This document shows, piece after piece, positions 1-8,660 of a DNA stretch of 42,242 bases. Numbering within the stretch: position 1 is the first letter of the stretch; every line of letters begins with the position of its first letter. The stretch spans positions 1-42,242 of the forward strand of contig NZ_JOEH01000044.1 of NCBI RefSeq assembly GCF_000719095.1, written 5' to 3'. The notes beneath the pieces are model-generated. The model made no database searches and had not been told where the DNA came from. It saw only the letters and a list, made by a program, of their open reading frames with translations. This DNA comes from Streptacidiphilus jeojiense. Lineage in GTDB: Bacteria > Actinomycetota > Actinomycetes > Streptomycetales > Streptomycetaceae. A program made the position numbers and the translations under genes.

Positions 1-1
1 G

Positions 2-160
2 GGCAACGGCAAGGGGCAGATCTTCGTCAAGGGCGAGGTGATCAAGACCGTGCCGGAGTCGAAGATCGTGGAGACGCTGATCGAGGAGGCCCTGAAGCTG
101 GCGGAGCAGATGCAGGACGCGGGTGTCGCGTCCGGCGAGCCCACCGTCGCCGTCAGCTGA
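2..160 (+). CDS. ispG: IspG C-terminus (partial), 4-hydroxy-3-methylbut-2-enyl diphosphate synthase
   Basis: Only the last 52 codons are present; the gene enters from the left edge in frame 2 and ends at TGA 158-160. The peptide opens [17 protein letters not shown] and closes GEPTVAVS, which is the typical C-terminus of actinobacterial IspG (GcpE), the [4Fe-4S] enzyme that converts methylerythritol cyclodiphosphate to HMBPP in the MEP isoprenoid pathway. The cluster-binding cysteines lie upstream and cannot be seen. It is followed after 55 bases by dxs on the same strand, an arrangement known from Streptomyces hopanoid clusters, where ispG and dxs supply precursors for squalene and hopene. 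Confidence 0.88.
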   Translation, partial: GNGKGQIFVKGEVIKTVPESKIVETLIEEALKLAEQMQDAGVASGEPTVAVS

Positions 161-215
161 CCGCAGCCCCCAGCCGAACCGGCCAACTGCCCGACTGCTG
201 AACGAAGGTGATCAC

Positions 216-2162
216 ATGTCGCTGCTGGAGTCCATTCAGAGCCCCGCCGATCTGCGGCTGCTCCCCGCCGACGAGCTGCCACGCCTCGCCGAGGAGATCC
301 GTGACTTCCTGATCGAGGCCGTCACCCGAACGGGCGGACACCTCGGACCGAACCTGGGCGTGGTGGAGCTGACCATCGCGCTGCACCGGGTGTTCGACTC
401 CCCGAAGGACCGGATCCTCTTTGACACCGGTCACCAGAGCTACGTCCACAAGCTGCTCACCGGCCGTCAGGACTTCAGCCGGCTGAAGGCGGCCGGCGGC
501 CTGTCCGGCTACCCGTCCAGGGCCGAGTCCGAGCACGACGTGATCGAGAACTCGCACGCCTCCACCGTCCTCGGCTACGCCGACGGCCTGGCCAAGGCCA
601 ACGAGCTGCAGGGCCGGGACGACCACAGCGTGGTCGCGGTGATCGGCGACGGCGCGCTGACCGGCGGGATGGCCTGGGAGGCGCTGAACAACATCGCCGA
701 GGCCCGGAACCGTCCCCTGGTCATCGTGGTCAACGACAACGAGCGCTCCTACGCGCCGACCATCGGCGGGCTGGCCAACCACCTGGCCACCCTGCGCACC
801 ACCCAGGGCTACGAGCGCTTCCTGTCCTGGGGCAAGGAGGCGCTGCAGCGCACCCCCGGCGTCGGCGCCCCGATCTACGAGGCGCTGCACGGGGCCAAGA
901 AGGGCTTCAAGGACGCCGTCGCCCCGCAGGGCATGTTCGAGGACCTGGGCCTGAAGTACATCGGCCCGATCGACGGCCACGACCCGCAGGCGCTGGAGTC
1001 GGCGCTGAAGCGCGCCAAGGGCTTCGGCGGCCCGGTGATCGTGCACTGCCTCACCGAGAAGGGCCGCGGCTACCGCCCGGCCGAGCTGGACGAGGCGGAC
1101 CACTTCCACCAGGTCGGCGCGATCGACCCGATCACCTGCGAACCGCTGCGCCCGTCCAGCGGCATCTCCTGGACCTCGGTGTTCGGCGGCGAGCTGGTGG
1201 AGATCGGCAGGGAGCGCAGCGACGTGGTGGCGATCACCGCGGCCATGCTCCAGCCGGTGGGCCTGGGCAGGTTCGCCAAGGAGTTCCCGGACCGGATCTA
1301 CGACGTCGGCATCGCCGAGCAGCACGCCGCGGTCAGCGCCGCGGGCCTGGCCACCGGCGGGCTGCACCCGGTCGTCGCGGTCTACGCGACCTTCCTCAAC
1401 CGGGCCTTCGACCAGGTGCTGATGGACGTGGCGCTGCACCGCTGCGGGGTCACCTTCGTGCTGGACCGGGCCGGGGTCACCGGCACCGACGGCGCCAGCC
1501 ACAACGGCATGTGGGACATGTCCATCCTCCAGGTGGTCCCCGGCCTGCGGATCGCCGCTCCGCGCGACGCCGACCAGCTCCGCGCGGAGCTGCGGGAGGC
1601 ACTGGAGGTGGACGACGCGCCGACCGTGGTCCGCTTCCCCAAGGCCGAGGTCGGCCCGCCGATCCCGGCGATCGAGCGGATCGGCGGCGTCGACGTGCTG
1701 ATGCGCACCGCCGAGCCCGGCACCGCGCCGGACGTGCTGATCGTCGCGGTCGGCACCATGGCCCCGGCCTGCCTGGACGCGGCCGCGCTGCTCACCGCCG
1801 ACGGACTGACCGCGACCGTGGTCGACCCGCGCTGGGTCAAGCCGGTCGACCCGGCGCTCACCGAGCTGGCGGCCCGGCACCGGCTGGTCGTCACGGTGGA
1901 GGACAACGGCCGCGTCGGCGGCGTGGGCTCCGCGGTGGCGATGGCGCTGCGGGACGCCGAGATCGACATCCCGACCCGCGAGCTGGGCATCACCCAGGAG
2001 TTCCTGGCGCACGCCTCACGCAGTGAGATCCTGGACCAACTCGGCCTCACCGGACCCGGCGTCGCCGCGCAGACCGCGGGCTTCGCCAAGGCGATCGGGC
2101 TGGGGCGGCGCCGGCAGCAAGAAGCCGTACCGACCGGATTGGAAGCCCAGCGTGGCATCTGA
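216..2162 (+). CDS. dxs: 1-deoxy-D-xylulose-5-phosphate synthase
   Basis: A 648-residue protein, the usual length for DXS, which condenses pyruvate with glyceraldehyde 3-phosphate using thiamine diphosphate, the first step of the MEP pathway. The N-terminus reads [20 protein letters not shown], and [18 protein letters not shown] and [15 protein letters not shown] are typical DXS blocks. The thiamine/Mg motif GDGALTGG begins near residue 144 and ends in the NDN segment. The transketolase-like middle domain has [16 protein letters not shown] with the expected catalytic Glu. ATG 216 is chosen because homology starts there and GAAGG lies 7 bases upstream; an in-frame start further upstream lies inside ispG's end. 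The 3' end overlaps the next gene by 11 bases, so the two are probably translationally coupled. Streptomycetes often carry two dxs genes, so this may be the hopanoid-linked copy. Confidence 0.95.
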   Translation: MSLLESIQSPADLRLLPADELPRLAEEIRDFLIEAVTRTGGHLGPNLGVVELTIALHRVFDSPKDRILFDTGHQSYVHKLLTGRQDFSRLKAAGGLSGYPSRAESEHDVIENSHASTVLGYADGLAKANELQGRDDHSVVAVIGDGALTGGMAWEALNNIAEARNRPLVIVVNDNERSYAPTIGGLANHLATLRTTQGYERFLSWGKEALQRTPGVGAPIYEALHGAKKGFKDAVAPQGMFEDLGLKYIGPIDGHDPQALESALKRAKGFGGPVIVHCLTEKGRGYRPAELDEADHFHQVGAIDPITCEPLRPSSGISWTSVFGGELVEIGRERSDVVAITAAMLQPVGLGRFAKEFPDRIYDVGIAEQHAAVSAAGLATGGLHPVVAVYATFLNRAFDQVLMDVALHRCGVTFVLDRAGVTGTDGASHNGMWDMSILQVVPGLRIAAPRDADQLRAELREALEVDDAPTVVRFPKAEVGPPIPAIERIGGVDVLMRTAEPGTAPDVLIVAVGTMAPACLDAAALLTADGLTATVVDPRWVKPVDPALTELAARHRLVVTVEDNGRVGGVGSAVAMALRDAEIDIPTRELGITQEFLAHASRSEILDQLGLTGPGVAAQTAGFAKAIGLGRRRQQEAVPTGLEAQRGI

Positions 2163-3612
2163 CATCGTGACACCCAAGGCAGACGGGACCCCCGAGGCGG
2201 AGGAGCAGGCCGTGGCGCCGGCCTCCGCCGGCCGCCCCTTCGACGTCGCCGCACTGCTGGCGGAGCGCGGGGCCGAGCGCTACCAGCTGCACAGCGAGTA
2301 CCTGAACCACCAGCTGCCGCGGATGCTGCACACCATCGGCTTCGACAAGGTGTACGAGCGGGCCCAGGGCGCGTACTTCTACGACGCCGAGGGCAACGAC
2401 TACCTCGACATGCTGGCCGGGTTCGGCATCTTCGCCCTCGGCCGGCACCACCCGGTGGTCCGTCAGGCGCTGCACCAGGTGATGGACCTGGAGCTGGCCG
2501 ACCTGACCCGTTTCGACTGCCAGCCGCTGCCGGGCCTGCTCGCCGAGAAGCTGCTGTCCTACGCCCCGCACCTGGACCGGGTCTTCTTCGGCAACAGCGG
2601 CACCGAGGCGGTGGAGACCGCGCTGAAGTTCTCCCGCTACGCGACCGGCAAGCGCCGGATCCTGTACGCCGACCACGCCTTCCACGGGCTGACCACCGGC
2701 TCGCTCTCGGTCAACGGCGAGGAGGGCTTCCGCAAGGGCTTCGCCCCGCTGCTGCCGGACACCGCGCTGGAGCTCGGCGACCTCGCCGCGCTGGAGCGCG
2801 AGCTGAAGAAGGGCGACGTCGCCGCGCTGATCGTGGAGCCGATCCAGGGCAAGGGGGTGCACCCCACGCCGCCCGGCTACCTCAAGGCGGCCCAGGACCT
2901 GCTGCACCGTCACAAGGCGCTGCTGATCGCCGACGAGGTGCAGACCGGGATCGGCCGCACCGGCGACTTCTTCGCCTACCAGCACGAGGCCGGGGTGGAG
3001 CCCGACCTGGTGTGCGTGGCCAAGGCCCTGTCCGGCGGCTACGTACCGGTCGGCGCCACCCTGGGCAAGCAGTGGATCTTCGAGAAGGTCTACTCCTCGA
3101 TGGACCGGGTGCTGGTGCACTCCGCCAGCTTCGGCTCCAACGCCCAGGCCATGACGGCGGGGCTCGCCACCCTGCACGTCATGGAGGACGAGCAGGTGGT
3201 GGCGAACGCCCGCCGGGTGGGCGACCTCTTCCGCGAGCGGCTGGCCGAACTCAAGCCGAAGTACGAGATGCTGGCCGACGTGCGCGGCCGGGGCCTCATG
3301 ATCGGCATCGAGTTCGGCCGCCCCAAGTCGCTCAAGCTGCGCACCGGGTGGACGGCCCTGCAGGCGGCCCGCAAGGGGCTCTTCGCGCAGATGGTGGTGG
3401 TCCCGCTGATGCAGCGGCACCGGATCCTCACCCAGGTCTCCGGTGACTTCCTGGAGGTCATCAAGCTCATCCCGCCGCTCACCATCACCGAGACCGAGGT
3501 GGACCGCTTCGTCGCGGCCTTCACCGAGATCATGGACGAGGCGCACAGCGGCACCGGCCTGATGCGGGACTTCGGCAAGACCCTGATCAAGCAGGCCGTC
3601 GCCAACCGCTAG
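2152..3612 (+). CDS. Class III PLP aminotransferase of the hopanoid operon (HpnO-like)
   Basis: 486 residues from GTG 2152, which lies inside the end of dxs and has GGAAG 6 bases upstream; an ATG at 2023 would add 43 residues without homology. It is a fold-type I, class III (ornithine/acetylornithine-type) aminotransferase: [18 protein letters not shown] binds the cofactor phosphate, [15 protein letters not shown] holds the Asp that contacts the pyridine nitrogen, and Lys291 in [14 protein letters not shown] is the expected Schiff-base lysine. In Streptomyces hopanoid clusters a gene of this kind follows ispG and dxs, and HpnO-type enzymes convert a bacteriohopane aldehyde (from ribosylhopane) to aminobacteriohopanetriol. 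That role is inferred from family and position; a general aspartate/ornithine-type activity cannot be excluded. It is the last gene of the operon; the next gene is convergent. Confidence 0.82.
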   Translation: MASDIVTPKADGTPEAEEQAVAPASAGRPFDVAALLAERGAERYQLHSEYLNHQLPRMLHTIGFDKVYERAQGAYFYDAEGNDYLDMLAGFGIFALGRHHPVVRQALHQVMDLELADLTRFDCQPLPGLLAEKLLSYAPHLDRVFFGNSGTEAVETALKFSRYATGKRRILYADHAFHGLTTGSLSVNGEEGFRKGFAPLLPDTALELGDLAALERELKKGDVAALIVEPIQGKGVHPTPPGYLKAAQDLLHRHKALLIADEVQTGIGRTGDFFAYQHEAGVEPDLVCVAKALSGGYVPVGATLGKQWIFEKVYSSMDRVLVHSASFGSNAQAMTAGLATLHVMEDEQVVANARRVGDLFRERLAELKPKYEMLADVRGRGLMIGIEFGRPKSLKLRTGWTALQAARKGLFAQMVVVPLMQRHRILTQVSGDFLEVIKLIPPLTITETEVDRFVAAFTEIMDEAHSGTGLMRDFGKTLIKQAVANR

Positions 3613-3643
3613 GGACTGTCCGGACAGCTCGTACGACGGGCCG

Positions 3644-4018
3644 TCAGACCTCCAGGTGCTCCTCGATCTGCTTCATCCGGTGCCGCGCCATCGCCAGGTT
3701 GGCGCGGTGCCGGTCCAGGGCCAGGTAGAAGAAGATGCCCTTGCTGCTGTGCCGGGTCAGCGGCCGGATGATGTGGTACTGGTTGGTGAGCGTGATCAGA
3801 ATGTCCTCGATCGTCTCGTTGTGGAGATTGAGCATCTCCATGGTCCGCATCTTGGCGCGGACCACGTCGGTGTTGCCGGCGGCGGCGACGTTGAGGTCCA
3901 GTTCCTTGGTGGCGCCGAGGGTCCCGAGGGCCAGGCCGCTGCTGTAGTCGACGATCGCGACGCCCAGCGCTCCCTCGACACTCATGGCCTCCTTGAGCGC
4001 GGTCTCCATGTTCGGCAT
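3644..4018 (-). CDS. Small roadblock/LC7-like protein
   Basis: 124 residues. ATG 4018 is preferred because AGGAGG lies 8 bases upstream; a longer reading to 4108 has no ribosome site. The sequence has a beta-rich core (GALGVAIVDYSSGLALGTLG), then a helix and a segment LTNQYHIIRPL ending in IFFYLALD and a basic C-terminal helix. This alternation, and the GxxxxIVDYSSGLALG opening, resemble roadblock/LC7 (MglB-like) regulatory folds, small proteins that dimerise and often serve small GTPases in actinomycetes. No GTPase or DUF742 partner is next to it. It is convergent with the hopanoid operon and I recall small proteins of this type beside hopanoid clusters, but function is unknown. Its leader contains a perfect 8-bp hairpin (4051-4070). 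Confidence 0.7.
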   Translation of the reverse strand: MPNMETALKEAMSVEGALGVAIVDYSSGLALGTLGATKELDLNVAAAGNTDVVRAKMRTMEMLNLHNETIEDILITLTNQYHIIRPLTRHSSKGIFFYLALDRHRANLAMARHRMKQIEEHLEV

Positions 4019-4050
4019 GTGCGGGCATCCTCCTGAACGGGGTCGGACGG

Positions 4051-4070
4051 GGGGACCATTCGTGGTCCCC
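4051..4070 (-). promoter_or_regulatory. Hairpin in the leader of the roadblock-like gene
   Basis: GGGGACCA (4051-4058) and TGGTCCCC (4063-4070) are a perfect 8-bp inverted repeat around a 4-base loop (TTCG on the plus strand, CGAA in the transcript). It lies 33 bases upstream of the ATG at 4018, just above the AGGAGG, so it could act as an operator or as an mRNA leader element. The structure is seen directly; the role is inferred. Confidence 0.45.
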
Positions 4071-4178
4071 GCAGTCCACGACCCTAGGAGCCGGGTCTTG
4101 CGGCACATGCCGCTTGGTCGAAAGTGATCAGGAGAAGCCGGTGGATCAACCTCGCTGGATCACCGCTTGACTCTTTAT

Positions 4179-4209
4179 GATCGCTAAATGTCCGATAAAG
4201 ATCGCTGAA
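4179..4209. repeat. Direct repeats GATCGCT(A/G)AA, 21 bases apart
   Basis: GATCGCTAAA at 4179-4188 and GATCGCTGAA at 4200-4209 are in the same orientation with starts 21 bases apart, i.e. two helical turns, in an AT-richer part of the gap upstream of the roadblock-like gene. This spacing suits binding of a dimeric regulator on one face of DNA. Confidence 0.4.
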
Positions 4210-4340
4210 TCGGCGGTCCGGTCGGTTCGAAGATCACCCCGCGGCCCGGCGGGACGCCTTCCAGCTGCACCGGTATTGAATGGCCGGGGGAATGGGCGGT
4301 GTTTACGGCCGTCGCCCGAGTGACCAACGCCATATCGACG

Positions 4341-4366
4341 GTTGCGTTTGAAGTGACGAACGCAAC
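4341..4366. repeat. Inverted repeat GTTGCGTT-N10-AACGCAAC
   Basis: A perfect 8-bp inverted repeat with a 10-base spacer, starting 26 bases beyond the stop of the leftward PAP2 gene. It may form a weak 3' hairpin for that transcript or be a protein-binding site; the moderate GC content and long loop make a classical terminator uncertain. Confidence 0.4.
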
Positions 4367-4391
4367 AGCGGGGCGGAGGGAATCTGCAGGA

Positions 4392-5228
4392 TCAGCGGCT
4401 CGAATTGGCGTGCCGGGCCGCCAGTTCCTCGCGCCGCAGGATCAGTACCGGGCGCTCCGGCGCGACCGCGTCGGTGCGCAGCGCCCTGCGCCGGTTCCAG
4501 AGGGCGCGCATGCGCTGGTCCGCGGTGGCGATCACCGGCTCAAACAACGGCAGCACCAGCAGCACCAGGGCCCCCGCCGCCCAGCCGGCCAGCACGTCGC
4601 TGACCCAGTGCGTGCCCAGGTACACGGTCGTCAGGCCCACGGTGGTGCCCAGGAACCCGGCCAGCACCGCCGCGATCCGGCGGTGCCGGACCGCGAGGTA
4701 GGCGAGGACGCCCCAGGTCACCACGGCGTTGGCGGTGTGCCCGGAGGGGAATATGCCGCCGCCCTGGAAGAGCGCGCTGGAGTCGATGACGTGGGCGTAG
4801 TGCGGTCCCAACCGCCCCATGCCGATCTTCACCGCCCCCACGGTCATGTTCAGCAGCACCAGCGCGACGCCCAGCACCAGCAGCGGCCGCCAGCTCCGGC
4901 TGCGCCAACTGCGCCAGCCCAGCCAGGCGGTGGCGATGATCGCGGAGGGGCCGCGCTGGCCCAGCACCACGTAGGAGTTGAGGAATCCCTGGGCCTCGGG
5001 CCAGTGCTCGTACGGCTTGTAGAGCATCACGTCCCAGTCGAACGCGACCAGGCGCGAGGTGGCCAGTACGGCCACGATCACGGCCAGATAGAAAGCAGAA
5101 GTGAAGAGAAAGAGGGCTTTGTGTGTGCGACTCAGCGGGGACCACGGATTCGCCGCTGGAGCGGGCTGTCGCGGGGCTGTCGTCCTGGCGGGCTCTGCCG
5201 GTGGGGCCTCTCTCTGCTGGTTTCGCAC
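4392..5228 (-). CDS. PAP2-family membrane phosphatase
   Basis: 278 residues with about six hydrophobic segments. All three acid-phosphatase motifs are visible in order: KIGMGRLGP (motif 1, K-x6-RP-like with Gly before Pro), FPSGHTAN (PSGH, motif 2, catalytic His) and VYLGTHWVSDV (motif 3, the R/G-x5-H-x3-D type, nucleophilic His). Such enzymes dephosphorylate lipid phosphates (undecaprenyl diphosphate, phosphatidate or phosphatidylglycerophosphate) at the outer membrane face. The N-terminal 30 residues are Pro/Ala-rich and presumably cytosolic. The Arg of motif 1 is present but followed by Leu-Gly-Pro rather than Pro. The start is uncertain: GTG 5228 is abutted by GAAGAG with no spacer. A single-gene unit; natural substrate unknown. 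Confidence 0.85.
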   Translation of the reverse strand: MRNQQREAPPAEPARTTAPRQPAPAANPWSPLSRTHKALFLFTSAFYLAVIVAVLATSRLVAFDWDVMLYKPYEHWPEAQGFLNSYVVLGQRGPSAIIATAWLGWRSWRSRSWRPLLVLGVALVLLNMTVGAVKIGMGRLGPHYAHVIDSSALFQGGGIFPSGHTANAVVTWGVLAYLAVRHRRIAAVLAGFLGTTVGLTTVYLGTHWVSDVLAGWAAGALVLLVLPLFEPVIATADQRMRALWNRRRALRTDAVAPERPVLILRREELAARHANSSR

Positions 5229-5493
5229 CTCTTCGACTTTACAGGGGGTGCCAGGGGTGGTCCGCAGCCGGTAGGCCTTCGTAATAACGCTGTTACCTCT
5301 GCGGTCGTAAGTTCTGTATAAACGGTCCCGGTACGCCGGGAGTGGTACGGGAGTCGGCTTGAATAGTGATCAGAAGCGAATGCAATCAGCCGCTCGAAGG
5401 TTTGGTCGGGGAATTTCGGGGCAGTCGTGGAAGTTAAGCTTCGGATGAGAATTGCCGCGCATGCGTTTCTTTTCGCCGCCACCGGAAATACGA
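5229..5493. other. AT-richer intergenic region upstream of the PAP2 gene
   Basis: No gene seen. With the adjoining terminator the gene-free stretch is 319 bases. Base composition falls clearly below that of the coding regions (for example around 5280-5330 and 5360-5480), as expected of promoter DNA for the leftward PAP2 gene, but I cannot assign a confident -35/-10 pair. Confidence 0.5.
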
Positions 5494-5526
5494 GGGCCCG
5501 GGACCAGGTGACCTGGTCCCGGGCCC
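5494..5526 (-). terminator. Strong hairpin terminator after the SDR gene
   Basis: GGGCCCGGGACCAGG (5494-5508) and its exact complement at 5512-5526 give a 15-bp perfect stem with a 3-base loop, 21 bases past the stop of the leftward SDR gene. There is no U-tract, as is usual in streptomycetes. It closes the acyl-CoA dehydrogenase/SDR operon. Confidence 0.85.
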
Positions 5527-5547
5527 TGGTGGCGGGCACGGCGGGTG

Positions 5548-6306
5548 TCAGACCGTGCCGCCGCCCAGCGTCAGCCCGCCGTCCAGCACCAGGGTCTGCC
5601 CGGTGATCCAGGACGCCTGCTCCGACAGCAGGAAGGCCACCGCCCCGCCGACGTCCTCGGGCACCCCCAGCCGCTTCAGCGGGTAGGTCGCCGCCACCTC
5701 CTCCTCGTGGCCCACGAACAGGGCCTCCGCGAACTTGGTGCGCACCACCGCGGGCGCCACCGCGTTCACCCGCACCGTGGGGGCCAGCTCGTAGGCGAGC
5801 TGCTGGGTGAGCTGGATCAGCGCCGCCTTGCTGGCCCCGTACATGCCGATGCCGGGCGCCGGGCCGAGCGCGCTGACCGAGGAGACGTTGACGATCGCGC
5901 CGCCCCGCTCGCGCAGCGAGGCCTTGTGCACCAGCTGCACCCAGCCCAGGGTGGACACCAGGTTGATGTCCAGGATCTTCCGGGCCGCGGCCAGGTCCAG
6001 ATCGACCATCGGGCCGTAGGCGGGGTTGGTGCCGACATTGTTGACCAGGTGGTCGATCCGGCCGAACCGCTCCATGGTCCGGTCCACGACCTCGGCGCGG
6101 TGCGCCTCGTCATGGCTCTTCCCGGCGATGCCGAGGGCCCGCTCCGGACCTCCCAGCCGCTCCACGGCGGTGGCGAGGCTCTCCGCGTCCCGTCCGGTGA
6201 TCACCACCCGCTCGCCCCTGGCCACCAGTGCCTCGGCCACGGCGAAGCCGATGCCCCGGCTGGCTCCGGTCACCAGCGACACCTTGTCGTTCGGTGTTGC
6301 AGTCAT
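5548..6306 (-). CDS. SDR-family oxidoreductase
   Basis: 252 residues, a classical short-chain dehydrogenase/reductase. The nucleotide loop TGASRGIG is at residues 13-20, NNVG (a variant of NNAG) at 89-92, the catalytic Ser in NVSSVS near 142, and Tyr156/Lys160 in MYGASK. The end (GQTLVLDGGLTLGGG) is the usual SDR C-terminus. ATG 6306 has AGGA 7 bases upstream. The arginine in GRD after the second strand would favour NADP(H). It starts 13 bases after the small acyl-CoA dehydrogenase and is last in that operon, so it probably oxidises or reduces a hydroxyacyl/ketoacyl-CoA or a related alcohol intermediate; the exact substrate cannot be read. Confidence 0.88.
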   Translation of the reverse strand: MTATPNDKVSLVTGASRGIGFAVAEALVARGERVVITGRDAESLATAVERLGGPERALGIAGKSHDEAHRAEVVDRTMERFGRIDHLVNNVGTNPAYGPMVDLDLAAARKILDINLVSTLGWVQLVHKASLRERGGAIVNVSSVSALGPAPGIGMYGASKAALIQLTQQLAYELAPTVRVNAVAPAVVRTKFAEALFVGHEEEVAATYPLKRLGVPEDVGGAVAFLLSEQASWITGQTLVLDGGLTLGGGTV

Positions 6307-6319
6307 GCGTCCGTCCTTT

Positions 6320-7435
6320 TCAGAGCGTGAGGTCGACCAGCTGCGCGAGCGCGGCCCGGTGCCGGTCCGCGGTGCCCAGAGCGATGGAGGCGCTCTTGGC
6401 CCGCTTGAGGTAGAGATGGGCCGGGTGCTCCCAGGTGAAGCCGGTGCCGCCGTGCAGCTGCACCGCCTCCTCCGCGGCGACCACCGTGACCTGCGAGGCG
6501 AAGGCCTGCGCCAGTGCCGCCGCCACCGGCAGGTCCGGCGATCCGGCCGCCGCGGCGCCGGCCGCGCTGCGGGCCACGGCGCGCAGCTGCGCCACCGAGA
6601 CCCAGAGGTCCGCCAGCCGGTGCTTCACCGCCTGGAAGGAGCCGACCGGGCGGCCGAACTGGTGACGCTGCTTCACATAGGCGGTGGTGGTCTCCAGCGC
6701 CCACTCGGCGACGCCCAGCTGCTCGGAGGCCAGCAGCGCGGCGCCGATGGCGAGGGCGGTGTCCAGCGCGGCCACCGCGGCCTCACCGGAGGCGATCCGG
6801 CGACCGGCCGCCCCGGCCAGGGTGAGATCGGCCAGCGGCCGGGTCATGTCCAGGCTCACCACCGGCGCGGCGGTGAAGTCCCGCACCGCGTACAGCCCGG
6901 GGGTGCCGTCCTGGTCCAGGGCCGGGACCAGCAGCGTGGTGGCCGTCCGGGCGTCGGCGACCAGGTGCACCGTCCCGTGCAGCAGGCCGTCGGAGCGCAG
7001 CTGGACGGCCGAGGGGAACGGCGACCGCGGCGCGGCGGCGAAGGGCACGGCCAGGGCGGCCACCACCTCGCCGGAGGCGACCAGGGGCAGTAGCTCGGTG
7101 TCCTCGGCCGCCAGCAGCGCCGCCGTGGCCAGCACCGCGCTGCCGAGGTAGGGGACCGGCGCGGCGGCGCGGCCCAGCTCCTCCAGGACCACGGCGGTCT
7201 CCCGCCAGCCCGCACCGGCGCCGCCCCACTTCTCCGGCACGGCAAGGCCGGTGACGCCCAGTTCGTCGGCCAGGGCCCGCCACAGGGCGGTGTCGACGGG
7301 CTGCTCGGACTCGGTCCTGGCCAGCGTCGCCGCCTGCGGCGCCCGGGCCGCCAGCAGCGCCCTGACGTTGCCGCGGAGCTCCTGCTCCACCTCGGAGTAC
7401 TGCAGGTCGGTCCGCAGGTCTGTGGGTTCGCTCAT
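6320..7435 (-). CDS. Acyl-CoA dehydrogenase, small non-catalytic-type subunit
   Basis: 371 residues with the acyl-CoA dehydrogenase fold: a helical N-terminal domain (GVTGLAVPEKWGGAGAG), a middle beta domain poor in the usual FAD motif, and a C-terminal helical domain with RHQFGRPVGSFQAVKHRLAD and EEAVQLHGGTGFTWEH. At the place where MCAD-type enzymes carry the catalytic Glu before Gly-Thr, this protein reads SIALGTADRHR, with Leu353. It overlaps the upstream acyl-CoA dehydrogenase by ATGA (7432-7435). In actinobacteria, adjacent FadE pairs such as the M. tuberculosis ChsE enzymes form alpha2-beta2 heterotetramers in which one subunit has lost the active base, and this pair fits that pattern. 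The pairing is inference; the residue change is seen directly. Substrate unknown. Confidence 0.85.
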   Translation of the reverse strand: MSEPTDLRTDLQYSEVEQELRGNVRALLAARAPQAATLARTESEQPVDTALWRALADELGVTGLAVPEKWGGAGAGWRETAVVLEELGRAAAPVPYLGSAVLATAALLAAEDTELLPLVASGEVVAALAVPFAAAPRSPFPSAVQLRSDGLLHGTVHLVADARTATTLLVPALDQDGTPGLYAVRDFTAAPVVSLDMTRPLADLTLAGAAGRRIASGEAAVAALDTALAIGAALLASEQLGVAEWALETTTAYVKQRHQFGRPVGSFQAVKHRLADLWVSVAQLRAVARSAAGAAAAGSPDLPVAAALAQAFASQVTVVAAEEAVQLHGGTGFTWEHPAHLYLKRAKSASIALGTADRHRAALAQLVDLTL

Positions 7436-8625
7436 CGCGGCAGGTCCTTCCAGGCGACGTCCTTGTCGACGCGGATCTCCTGGGGCAGTCCCAGGACCCG
7501 CTCGGCGATGATGTTCCGCAGGATCTCGGAGGTCCCGCCCTCGATCGAGTTGCCCTTGGCGCGCAGATAGCGGTAGCCGGGGGTGCCGCCCTCCATGGAG
7601 GGGTGCGAGGGACGCCGGAAGGTCCAGTCGTCGTAGACCAGGCCCTCGCCGCCGAGCAGCTCCAACTCCAGGCCGGAGATCTGCTGGTTCAGCCGGGCGA
7701 AGGCCAGCTTGGCGGCGGAGCCCTCCGGGCCCGGCTGCCCGGCGGCGAGCTGCTGGCGCAGCCGTTCGCCGGTGAGGCGGGCCGCCTCGGCGTCCACCCA
7801 CAGCCGCAGCAGGCTGTCCTGAAGCCCGGGGGTACGCAGTTCGGGCCGCTCGCGCCAGGTGCGGGCGACGGTACCGATCAGCCCGCCCTCGCGGGGGACG
7901 GCGCTGCCGCCGATGGCGACCCGCTCGTTCATCAGCGTGGTCTGGGCGACCCGCCAGCCGTCGCCGACCTCGCCGAGCCGCCGGCTGTCGGGGATCCGCA
8001 CGCCGGTGAGGAAGACCTCGTTGAACTCGGCCTCGCCGGTGGCCTGGCGCAGCGGGCGGACCTCGACGCCGGGTGCGGTCATGTCGCAGACGAAGTAGGT
8101 CATGCCGCGGTGCTTGGGCACCGAGGGGTCGCTGCGGGTGACCAGGATCGCCCACTGCGCCTCGTGGGCCAGCGAGGTCCACACCTTCTGCCCGTCCACC
8201 ACCCAGGAGTCGCCGTCGTGGACCGCGCGGGTGCCGAGCGCGGCCAGGTCGGAACCGGCGCCGGGCTCGCTGAACAGCTGGCACCAGACCTCCTCGCCGG
8301 TCCACAGCGGGCGCAGGAAGCGCCGGTGGATCTCGGCGTCGCCGAAGGCCAGGAGGGTGGGCGCGGCCATGCCGAGGCCGATGCCGTGCCGTCCGGGGTC
8401 CAGGGTGGGGGCGCCGGCGGCGGCGAACTCGTCGTTGACCGCCTGTTGCAGGGAACGCGGCGCGGCTCGGCCTCCCAGGCCTTCGGGGAAGTGGATCCAG
8501 GCCAGGCCCGCGTCGTAGCGGGCGCCCAGGAACTCCGCGACGGGGGTGCGCACGGGGTCGTGCTCGGCGAGTAGCTCGCGCACGGCGGCGCGGAGGGATG
8601 ATTCGGTGACTTCTGGTGTGCTCAT
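7432..8625 (-). CDS. Acyl-CoA dehydrogenase, large catalytic-type subunit
   Basis: 397 residues from ATG 8625; upstream in-frame codons run through a palindromic repeat and are not coding. Domain order is canonical: CQLFSEPGAGSDLAAL (FAD/substrate loop, about 115-130), VDGQKVWTSLAHEA, then a C-terminal domain with LRAKGNSIEGGTSEILRNII. Glu362 in IEGGTSEI sits where many FadE proteins carry Glu; Glu234 in LMNERVAIGG is an alternative base of the type used by isovaleryl/ChsE-like enzymes. It oxidises an acyl-CoA to the 2-enoyl-CoA, passing electrons through FAD to ETF. It is coupled by ATGA to the small subunit downstream. The upstream transcript from the ACAD10/11-like unit must pass a palindromic element at 8661-8799 to reach it, so its expression may be separate or reduced. 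Confidence 0.9.
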   Translation of the reverse strand: MSTPEVTESSLRAAVRELLAEHDPVRTPVAEFLGARYDAGLAWIHFPEGLGGRAAPRSLQQAVNDEFAAAGAPTLDPGRHGIGLGMAAPTLLAFGDAEIHRRFLRPLWTGEEVWCQLFSEPGAGSDLAALGTRAVHDGDSWVVDGQKVWTSLAHEAQWAILVTRSDPSVPKHRGMTYFVCDMTAPGVEVRPLRQATGEAEFNEVFLTGVRIPDSRRLGEVGDGWRVAQTTLMNERVAIGGSAVPREGGLIGTVARTWRERPELRTPGLQDSLLRLWVDAEAARLTGERLRQQLAAGQPGPEGSAAKLAFARLNQQISGLELELLGGEGLVYDDWTFRRPSHPSMEGGTPGYRYLRAKGNSIEGGTSEILRNIIAERVLGLPQEIRVDKDVAWKDLPR

Positions 8626-8660
8626 GTGGGTGGGGCCCTCTCGACGGTGAGCGGAGGATT

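Larger units (their letters stand above)
4019..4391. other. Intergenic region, 373 bases, three small repeat structures
   Basis: No gene is supported here. It contains the leader and presumed promoter of the leftward roadblock-like gene (hairpin 4051-4070), a pair of direct repeats GATCGCTAAA / GATCGCTGAA (4179-4209) in a locally AT-richer stretch, and an inverted repeat GTTGCGTT/AACGCAAC (4341-4366) just beyond the stop of the leftward PAP2 gene. Confidence 0.6.

Noticed and set aside
153..2012. Long open frame on the minus strand opposite dxs (and similar ones opposite most genes)
   Set aside because: Long antisense frames are expected in DNA with very high third-position GC; the products are Arg/Ala/Gly-rich without family motifs, while the sense strand encodes clear DXS.
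3616..3627. CTGTCCGGACAG between the convergent aminotransferase and roadblock-like genes as a terminator
   Set aside because: It is a perfect 12-bp palindrome but has no loop; only about four base pairs could form in RNA, too weak to call.
4299..5321. Plus-strand frame opposite the PAP2 gene
   Set aside because: The minus strand shows all PAP2 motifs; the plus product is His/Gln/Pro-rich and unlike any family.
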